Origin: CAKOSP01 sp964371745
GTDB lineage: Bacteria; Bacillota_I; Bacilli_A; RF39; UBA660
DNA: 14,474 bases
Assembly (NCBI GenBank): GCA_964371745.1
Contig: CAYJNS010000023.1
Span: 1-14,474, forward strand
Reading direction: 5' to 3'
The notes below the pieces were generated by a model. That model was given only the letters and a program-made list of their open reading frames with translations, had not been told where the DNA came from and made no database searches. Below are positions 7,640-12,814 of this stretch, in pieces; the first letter of the stretch is position 1; the number at the start of each line of letters is the position of its first letter. The position numbers and the translations under genes were made by a program.

Positions 7640-8510
7640 CTAGCATTTTTTGAAGTTTTCATAGATTTTTTTATCAATTAATAAAGATTTACTTAATGCA
7701 GTAGAGTTATTAAGCTCTGTATATAGATAATAAATCATTTCATTATTAAGTTCTACTTCTTTGCCATCATCCATTAAAAGTTTGTTTTTAGTGATATTAA
7801 ACTTATAAAAATTATTATTTTTGGTAATTTCAAAAAACTCTCCATCATTTATATCTAATATATGTTTAAAAGTGACTTTTTCGCCAGAAAACAAATATTC
7901 TAAAGTTGTTGAAAAACCATATTCATTCCTTTTAAAAATAAGTTTTTTATTATTATTGATTTCACTTACTACTAAAAAGCCATTATCTATATAATCAATA
8001 TCTAAAAAAGCATTATTNNNNNNNNNNTAAATCTATGTTATTACAAAATATATGAGCAAGATTATCAAAACTATTTATTTTATTTCTAAAAGTATTTTTA
8101 TAATAAACATTAAGTCCACTTTCAAGTATTTCACTTACTTCACCTAGTTTTATCAATTCACTATTTTTAAAATCACTTATTAATTTTTCTATAACTCTTT
8201 TTCTTAAACTATAAAAATTATGTTTACATATATCCAAACTATTCGAGTAATAATTATATTGCCACAATAAAACATATATTAATTCTTCTTTTGTTTTACA
8301 TATAAAATATTTATCTTTCTTATCAAAATTAATTAAGTTTAACATATCATCATTATCAAACATAGTAAGTTTAATATTATTAAGCATATTATAATTTAAA
8401 TTACTAAATACAAAAACTACACCACTATCTGAGTACGTAACAAAACTTTTAGCAAACTTTTTATTTAATTTAAATACTTCAATAATACTTTCATATTCTT
8501 TTTTTTTCAT
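7640..8510 (-). CDS. Unrecognised protein, interrupted by a 10-N assembly gap
   Basis: I do not recognise this protein. The part before the gap gives 161 residues, the part after it 125, ending in TAG at 7640-7642. Codon TTA ends at the gap edge (8028) and codon AAT begins at the other edge (8017). A true gap of zero or any multiple of three therefore makes one continuous frame, and I treat it as one gene of at least 286 residues. The N-terminal half is Lys/Asn/Phe-rich and helical with a short hydrophobic patch near residues 27-34; the C-terminal half looks beta-rich with alternating hydrophobic residues. No signal peptide or membrane segment was seen. The ATG at 8510 is preferred over GTG at 8516 because AAGGA lies 7 bases before the ATG. 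It follows the AT-hook gene on the same strand, with a weak terminator between. Confidence 0.6.
8018..8027. other. Assembly gap of 10 N
   Basis: Ten N bases interrupt the gene at 7640-8510. The flanking codons are in phase if the true gap length is 0 or a multiple of three, not 10. The N-run is therefore probably an arbitrary scaffolding filler. Confidence 0.95.
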
Positions 8511-8529
8511 ATACACATCCTTAATATAA

Positions 8530-8535
8530 ATTATA
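8530..8535 (-). promoter_or_regulatory. Possible -10 box upstream of the unrecognised gene at 7640-8510
   Basis: A TATAAT hexamer is present on the minus strand 20 bases before the chosen ATG. No acceptable -35 box is seen at normal spacing (AGTTTA at 17 bases), so it is weak on its own. Read-through from the upstream AT-hook gene is an alternative. Confidence 0.35.
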
Positions 8536-8540
8536 TTAAA

Positions 8541-8570
8541 AAGAAAAAAAAATAAACTATGTTATAGTCT
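8541..8570 (-). terminator. Weak Rho-independent terminator after the AT-hook gene
   Basis: On the minus strand AGACTAT (8570-8564) pairs with ATAGTTT (8560-8554) around an AAC loop, with one G-U pair. A long T-rich tract (about 8553-8541) follows. The stem overlaps the stop codon of the gene at 8569-9066 and is AT-rich, so termination may be partial. Confidence 0.55.
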
Positions 8571-9066
8571 ATTTTCTACATAAATCAGCAAATGATGTAT
8601 CTAAATCTTTTGGTTTTCTTCCTCTAGGGTTAGCTTCAACTTCAAATGTTTGAATTGATTTAATTTCATTTTCTTTAATAGTTAAAAAATCTTCTTGTAA
8701 CTCACCTCTAGTTTTTTTAGCTTTTTCAATTTCATAAAATTCTTGTGAAGCATTTGATTTATCCTGAGTGTGTTTATCAATTACATCAATTACAATGTTT
8801 CTTAACTTTTCACATTCATCTAATGTAATATCATACTTTTTTTCAAGTAATTTATTAATTAAATCAATTGCCATATTTATATCAATAGCAATATTATTAA
8901 TCTTTGCATATTCTCCGATATGATTAAATAAAAACGATTCAAATAAACTTACTTTAAGAATCCCTTTCAGTTCTTTTTTTGAATGATAATCATTTAAATT
9001 AATAAAATCATTTCTAAAAGTCACTAAACTTGGTGTATTAATCATTTTAAAATTTTGTTTTTCCAT
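8569..9066 (-). CDS. Unrecognised 165-residue protein with an AT-hook-like RGRKP tail
   Basis: No family was recognised. The protein is largely helical and charged; a hydrophobic helix lies around 39-57 and an acidic/basic helical region around 85-137. Near the C terminus, NPRGRKPKDLD (about 146-156) contains PRGRKP, close to the R-G-R-P core of AT-hook minor-groove binding motifs. A DNA-binding role is suggested by that motif alone. The start at 9066 is supported by AGGAGGGG about 6-8 bases upstream. Its promoter is almost identical to that of the Clp-like ATPase gene directly upstream (37 of 39 bases), the strongest sign that the two are used together. A weak terminator follows its stop. 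It could equally be a structural or regulatory partner of the ATPase. Confidence 0.72.
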   Translation of the reverse strand: MEKQNFKMINTPSLVTFRNDFINLNDYHSKKELKGILKVSLFESFLFNHIGEYAKINNIAIDINMAIDLINKLLEKKYDITLDECEKLRNIVIDVIDKHTQDKSNASQEFYEIEKAKKTRGELQEDFLTIKENEIKSIQTFEVEANPRGRKPKDLDTSFADLCRK

Positions 9067-9081
9067 TTATATCCCCTCCTG

Positions 9082-9120
9082 ATATGTATCAATTATATCA
9101 CATTTTAAAATAAAATGCAA
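9082..9120 (-). promoter_or_regulatory. Promoter cassette copy 1 (AT-hook gene)
   Basis: On the minus strand TTGCAT (9115-9120), a 17-base spacer and TATAAT (9092-9097) form a good promoter, with TGA giving an extended -10. The sequence downstream of the -10 (TTGATACATAT) is identical to the copy at 10707-10745. TGATA occurs on both sides of the -10 as a direct repeat, a possible regulator site. The -35 box lies 7 bases after the stop of the upstream ATPase gene. Confidence 0.8.
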
Positions 9121-9127
9121 ATTATAA

Positions 9128-10688
9128 TTATTTACGTTTTCTAGTATTAAAATCAATTTCTATAAGATTTTCTTCTTTAGAATCTTTTTTAGAATTTAAT
9201 CCTAATATAATTCTTTCTCTAACAGAAGAATATATTCTATCACAAGTATTAATTGAGTATAATACATCCTCTAAAATTACAGCTTTTCTATTTTCTAACT
9301 GTGCTAAAGCAAATGCTTTTTTTATAATTGAAAGTATTAAATCCGGATTATACATATAATCATCATGGGTTCTGTTATTAGACTCTGTTAATTCTATTAA
9401 TGCATTTATAATATGATCAATTTGATTTTTATTAAAATCAAATTTAACATCTAATACTATTTCTAATTTCTTGATTGTTTCTTCTAATATTTCTTTAATA
9501 ACTATAGTTTCAGGTTCTTTAACAGTTATTTTTTCAAATCTTCTAGCAAGCGCATTATCATTTTTTATTAGTTGATATTCTTCCGTAGTTGTGGCACCTA
9601 TTAAAATAATCTCATTACTACTTAAATATGGTTTTAAAATATTTGCTAAATCCATTTTTTGTTTAGATCCTGATCCTGCACCTATTATATTATGATTTTC
9701 ATCAATAAATAAAATTGTATTTCCCTCTTTTTTTATTGCTCTTAAAATAGATTCAATTCTTTCTTCAAACATACCAACATACATACATCCACTTACTAAA
9801 GAATCAACATGTATTTGTCTAATTTTTTTACCTTTTAATTTATCAGGTACTTCATTTTTACTAATTAAATAAGCTAATCCATCAACAAGAGCTGTTTTAC
9901 CAACACCAGCATCACCAACTATAATAGGTGATTTTTCTGGAGTTAATAAAGTTAACATTAAATTTTTAATTTCTTTTTCTCTTCCAACTGCTGGATTAGA
10001 CTTGAAATCTTTAGCAGTTACATCTTCACTATATTGTTTTATAATACCCGTTTTTTTAGTTTGTTTATCCTGAAAAATTCCTTCTTGATTATTGTCATCT
10101 AAAATATCTTGTTTTTCTTTTCTTTTTTTATCTTTTCTACGTGATCCAATCATTTTATAAAATATATTATCAAATCTAGAATGCCCAAATGATTCCACAA
10201 TCTCANNNNNNNNNNTCACTAATTTCAGTTCCACACATATGAGAAAATTGCAAAACATACATTATATTCAAAGTGTCAAAATCAGCATTATCTAAACATC
10301 TACTCTCTGTTTTAAGAATTAATATAAAATCTTCAAAATATTTTTTATAACAATTTACATAATCTTGCTCACTTGATTCAGGTAAATATTCTAAATCATC
10401 ACCAAAACTATCACATAGTTTGCCATATTTTATTACAGTTGATTTCAATTTTTTGATTTCCATATTAGATTTTTTTGCAAGACTTTTTAAATCACCATCA
10501 TAAATAGTACATGCTAAAAACAGTGACGCACCAATTTTATCGGTTGTATCCCATGTTTTAAAATCTTTATTAAACTCTTCAGAATTAATAACATTAAATA
10601 TATCCATAGCTTTTGTTATTAATTTTTTAGTATCTTCTGGCACTTCTTTCATAAAATTTTTATAAATTTCATTATACCCATCTTTCAT
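9128..10688 (-). CDS. Clp/Hsp100-family AAA+ ATPase with N-domain and a single AAA+ module, interrupted by a 10-N gap
   Basis: Before the gap there are 157 residues, after it 358. Two helical repeats (about 16-85, and about 110 running across the gap) resemble the Clp_N double repeat. A charged linker follows. The AAA+ module matches ClpA/B/C D1: NPAVGREKEI, Walker A GDAGVGKT (97-104 after the gap), a pore-loop segment MYVGMFEER with the conserved tyrosine, Walker B ILFIDEN, sensor-1 GATTTEEY and an arginine-finger region ALARRFEK. The protein ends at the point where D1 would join D2, so there is no second ring and no ClpP-docking region. It is likely an ATP-driven unfoldase or remodeller whose substrate is unknown. 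The start at 10688 has GGGGG 9 bases upstream. The frame is continuous if the gap is 0 or a multiple of three. Its promoter is duplicated before the next gene. Confidence 0.82.
10206..10215. other. Assembly gap of 10 N
   Basis: Ten N bases interrupt the Clp-like ATPase gene. Reading straight through ten bases would hit a TGA, but a gap of 0 or a multiple of three restores the frame. The two flanks also share the 3-mer TGA, and merging on it gives an in-frame join within the second Clp_N-like repeat. Confidence 0.95.
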
Positions 10689-10706
10689 ATCTCATATCCC
10701 CCTTCA

Positions 10707-10745
10707 ATATGTATCAATTATATCACATTTTTAAATGAAATGCAA
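10707..10745 (-). promoter_or_regulatory. Promoter cassette copy 2 (Clp-like ATPase gene)
   Basis: On the minus strand TTGCAT (10740-10745), a 17-base spacer and extended -10 TGATATAAT (TATAAT at 10717-10722) are followed by the same TTGATACATAT block as copy 1. Only two of 39 positions differ, both in the spacer. It lies between the divergent uvsE and ATPase genes. Confidence 0.8.
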
Positions 10746-10785
10746 GTATTTATATATTTTACACATACTATAGTTGGTGATTTAA

Positions 10786-11715
10786 ATGAAAATAAACTTA
10801 GGCTATGCATGCGCTACTAAAACTCTTGATATAACCTGCTCTAGCATAGTAACTTATACTGAATATTTAAAAAAAGAAGATATAACTAAAGTACATAATA
10901 CTATTAAAGGTAATTTAGATGCTTTAAAAGAAATACTTAAATATAATCATAAAAATGATATTAATTTTTTTAGATTAAGTTCAAAATTAATACCACTAGC
11001 AACTAAAGATGATGTTGTTTTTGAATATTTAAAAACTTATGAAAAAGATTTTAAAGAATTAAGTAAATTATGTAAAGGTATTAGACTTGATGTTCATCCT
11101 GACCAGTTTACTGTTTTAAATAGTGTAAAAAAAGAAGTAGTAGAAAACTCTATTAAAAATTTAGAATATCACTATGATATACTAGATGCACTAGGTATAA
11201 AGAAAAAAACAATGATACTACATGTTGGTTCATCAGTTTTTGGTAAAGAAAAAAGTATGCAAAGATTTATAAATACATTTAATAGACTTCCAAAACACTT
11301 ACAAAAATGTATTGCCTTAGAAAATGATGATAAAGTTTATAATATAAAAGATTGTTTGTATATTTGTAAAAAATTAAATATTCCTTTTGTTTTAGATTAT
11401 CACCACTATTTATGTAATAATGATGGTGAAGATATAACTAAATATTATAATAAGATATTTTCTACTTGGATAAATATAAATCCTAAAGTACATTTTTCAT
11501 CTCCAAAAAGTAAACTTAAAAAAGAATATAGATCTCATCATGATTATATAAATGCTATAGAATTTATTAAGTTTTTAGAGACAATTAAACACTTAAACTA
11601 TGATATTGATATAATGCTTGAAGCTAAAGCTAAAGATGAAGCGTTATTTAAACTTCTTAGAGAGCTTAAATACTTAACTGATTATAAAATACTTGGTACA
11701 ACTATATATTTATGA
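10786..11715 (+). CDS. uvsE: UV damage endonuclease (UVDE family)
   Basis: UVDE nicks DNA 5' to UV photoproducts and other lesions, opening an excision route independent of UvrABC. The 309-residue product is a TIM-barrel with the family motifs in order: LGYACATK (5-12), RLSSKLIPLA (63-72), RLDVHPDQFTVLNS (100-113), ILHVGSS (144-150), ALEND (177-181), VLDYHHYLC (202-210), KVHFSSPK (234-241) and MLEAKAKDEAL (277-287). His104, His146, Glu179, Asp204, His207, His236 and Glu279 line up with the metal ligands I recall for the Thermus enzyme, and Lys234 with its modified lysine. All key residues appear present, so it is probably active. The start is supported by GGTGA 5 bases upstream. It is divergent from the Clp-like ATPase gene and convergent with the small membrane protein gene. 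No convincing promoter was found in the 40 bases upstream. Confidence 0.96.
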   Translation: MKINLGYACATKTLDITCSSIVTYTEYLKKEDITKVHNTIKGNLDALKEILKYNHKNDINFFRLSSKLIPLATKDDVVFEYLKTYEKDFKELSKLCKGIRLDVHPDQFTVLNSVKKEVVENSIKNLEYHYDILDALGIKKKTMILHVGSSVFGKEKSMQRFINTFNRLPKHLQKCIALENDDKVYNIKDCLYICKKLNIPFVLDYHHYLCNNDGEDITKYYNKIFSTWININPKVHFSSPKSKLKKEYRSHHDYINAIEFIKFLETIKHLNYDIDIMLEAKAKDEALFKLLRELKYLTDYKILGTTIYL

Positions 11716-11718
11716 AAT

Positions 11719-11739
11719 AAAAAAAGTGTTATAAACACT
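11719..11739 (-). terminator. Rho-independent terminator after the 38-residue membrane protein gene
   Basis: On the minus strand AGTGTT (11739-11734) and AACACT (11730-11725) form a perfect 6-bp stem around TAT. Seven T residues follow (11725-11719). The stem starts within the TAG stop codon. On the plus strand the hairpin lies 9 bases past the uvsE stop but lacks a T-run. Confidence 0.75.
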
Positions 11740-11854
11740 AAATAGTTGGTAAATACATAAATAAACCAATAGTAGCTACAATTATAGTAATAAATAATAT
11801 TACAAATACTACTAATTTAACTGCATCTTTTTGTTTCTTATTCATTTTTTTCAT
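11738..11854 (-). CDS. Small 38-residue single-pass membrane protein
   Basis: This short reading frame has everything expected of a real gene. AAGGAG lies 7 bases before the ATG, a promoter lies upstream, and a terminator starts at its stop codon. The product has a lysine-rich N terminus (MKKMNKKQKD), then one strongly hydrophobic stretch (about residues 14-34), and ends with YLPTI. The positive-inside rule suggests a cytoplasmic N terminus. No family was recognised. Possible roles include a small regulatory membrane protein or a hydrophobic toxin-like peptide, but no antitoxin RNA or partner was identified. It lies between the UPF0316 gene, which has its own terminator, and convergent uvsE, so it is probably transcribed alone. 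Confidence 0.68.
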   Translation of the reverse strand: MKKMNKKQKDAVKLVVFVILFITIIVATIGLFMYLPTI

Positions 11855-11879
11855 TTATATACTCCTTTTTTATAATAAA

Positions 11880-11908
11880 ATATTATCATAAAAAAAGTAC
11901 TATTTCAA
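11880..11908 (-). promoter_or_regulatory. Promoter for the small membrane protein gene, nested in the upstream terminator
   Basis: On the minus strand TTGAAA (11903-11908) is followed after 17 bases by TAATAT (11880-11885), preceded by TGA (extended -10). The -35 lies in the loop of the upstream terminator hairpin. The predicted start leaves a leader of about 20 bases containing the AAGGAG site. Confidence 0.5.
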
Positions 11909-11913
11909 GTACT
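11890..11913 (-). terminator. Rho-independent terminator after the UPF0316 gene
   Basis: Two AGTACT hexamers (11913-11908 and 11901-11896, minus strand) pair around TGAAAT, followed by seven T residues. The first arm overlaps the TAG stop codon of the upstream gene. Confidence 0.7.
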
Positions 11914-12418
11914 ATTTTATTAAGCCATTTTGAACAAACTTAGTATCATTTATAACCATAAATGCTTTCTTATCCACTTTTTTAGTTAGAGTTATTATCT
12001 CATCAACATTTCTTCTTTTTGTTGCTATAAAAAGCATATCTTTTTTATCTTTAGTTTTTTCTTTTTTCAAATTAAGAACTGATACTCCATAGCCTTTATT
12101 TCTTAGTTTATTAATTAATACATCATTATTATTTTTAGTTATTATTTGCATACCTACTAAACTAGTAATATAGTTACTTGTAATAAACGTTCCTAAGTAT
12201 GTTCCAAGCGCATATCCTCCAGCATACGATAAAGGAATCCATAAACTAGTTACATTCACTAAAGCTTCCCTTGCTACAAAGTACCATATTATTACTTCAA
12301 CAAATGCAAGTAAGGCAGCTATTTTTCTTTTTCCTCGAACCATTAAAATAGTTCTTACTGTACCAATTGAAACATCGGCAAGCCTTGCTAAAAATATATA
12401 TAAACAAATAAAAAACAT
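11912..12418 (-). CDS. UPF0316-family membrane protein (DUF5698/DUF2179, YebE-like)
   Basis: This is a 168-residue membrane protein matching the UPF0316 family. The diagnostic N-terminal part reads LARLADVSIGTVRTILMVRG, then KRKIAALLAFVEVIIWYFVA, then SYAGGYALGTYLGTFI. These form three hydrophobic segments (about 1-20, 31-50, 60-80). A soluble C-terminal DUF2179-like domain follows (about 85-168), with the typical start GMQIITK. The biochemical role of the family is not established. Two ATGs are possible: 12424 has GAGG only 2 bases away, while 12418 has it 8 bases away, so 12418 is preferred. It lies 43 bases after the zinc-ribbon gene with no terminator between, suggesting cotranscription. 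A terminator overlaps its stop codon. Confidence 0.88.
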   Translation of the reverse strand: MFFICLYIFLARLADVSIGTVRTILMVRGKRKIAALLAFVEVIIWYFVAREALVNVTSLWIPLSYAGGYALGTYLGTFITSNYITSLVGMQIITKNNNDVLINKLRNKGYGVSVLNLKKEKTKDKKDMLFIATKRRNVDEIITLTKKVDKKAFMVINDTKFVQNGLIK

Positions 12419-12467
12419 TATCATTACCTCACTTTTAGTATAACCAATAATGTTTCATTTAATCATT

Positions 12468-12752
12468 TTAAAATACACTAAATACTATTATCATAATAAT
12501 TATTAAAATAGATATAATCCCAAATAATATAACTGTTTGTTTAATATTTATATTATGATTAGCAGTTTCATTAAATTCAATATTTTTTTCTACTCCAAAT
12601 TTATCAGATAAATATTCTGGTCTATTATGTTTTTTATATTCATCTCTCATCTTTTTTTGCATTTCAAGTTGACTTTTATTCATCATTGCCCCACAGTGAG
12701 GACACACTACTCCAACACTAGGTAACGCTTTACCACATCTATCACAAAGCAT
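12468..12752 (-). CDS. Zinc-ribbon protein with C-terminal membrane anchor
   Basis: This is a 94-residue protein. The N terminus MLCDRCGKALPSVGVVCPHC carries two CxxC pairs (C3/C6 and C17/C20), a typical zinc ribbon. A charged helical middle (about 26-60) leads to a hydrophobic segment (about 72-94) that would anchor the C terminus in the membrane. Such short zinc-ribbon plus transmembrane proteins are common in Bacillota and mostly of unknown function. AAGGGAAGTGA precedes the ATG and a promoter is seen just upstream. It is probably the first gene of a two-gene unit with the UPF0316 gene. Confidence 0.85.
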   Translation of the reverse strand: MLCDRCGKALPSVGVVCPHCGAMMNKSQLEMQKKMRDEYKKHNRPEYLSDKFGVEKNIEFNETANHNINIKQTVILFGIISILIIIMIIVFSVF

Positions 12753-12773
12753 TTAATCACTTCCCTTATATTA

Positions 12774-12802
12774 ATAATAACAAATATTTTTATTCATAAC
12801 AA
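12774..12802 (-). promoter_or_regulatory. Promoter for the zinc-ribbon / UPF0316 gene pair
   Basis: On the minus strand TTGTTA (12797-12802), a 17-base spacer and TATTAT (12774-12779), preceded by TGT (extended -10). The predicted start lies about 15 bases before the start codon, close to the binding site. Confidence 0.55.
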
Positions 12803-12814
12803 GTACAAAGAAGA

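Noticed and set aside
9128..10258. Treating the ATPase region as two separate genes, one starting upstream of the N-run
   Set aside because: The apparent start upstream of the N-run is in another frame and arises from the arbitrary 10-N spacing; the Clp_N-like repeat continues across the gap.
10746..10785. TACTAT at 10766-10771 as the -10 of uvsE
   Set aside because: The start would fall inside the binding site and no -35 box is present at normal spacing.
12425..12467. TATACT upstream of the UPF0316 gene as a separate promoter
   Set aside because: No convincing -35 or TGn; cotranscription with the zinc-ribbon gene is simpler.
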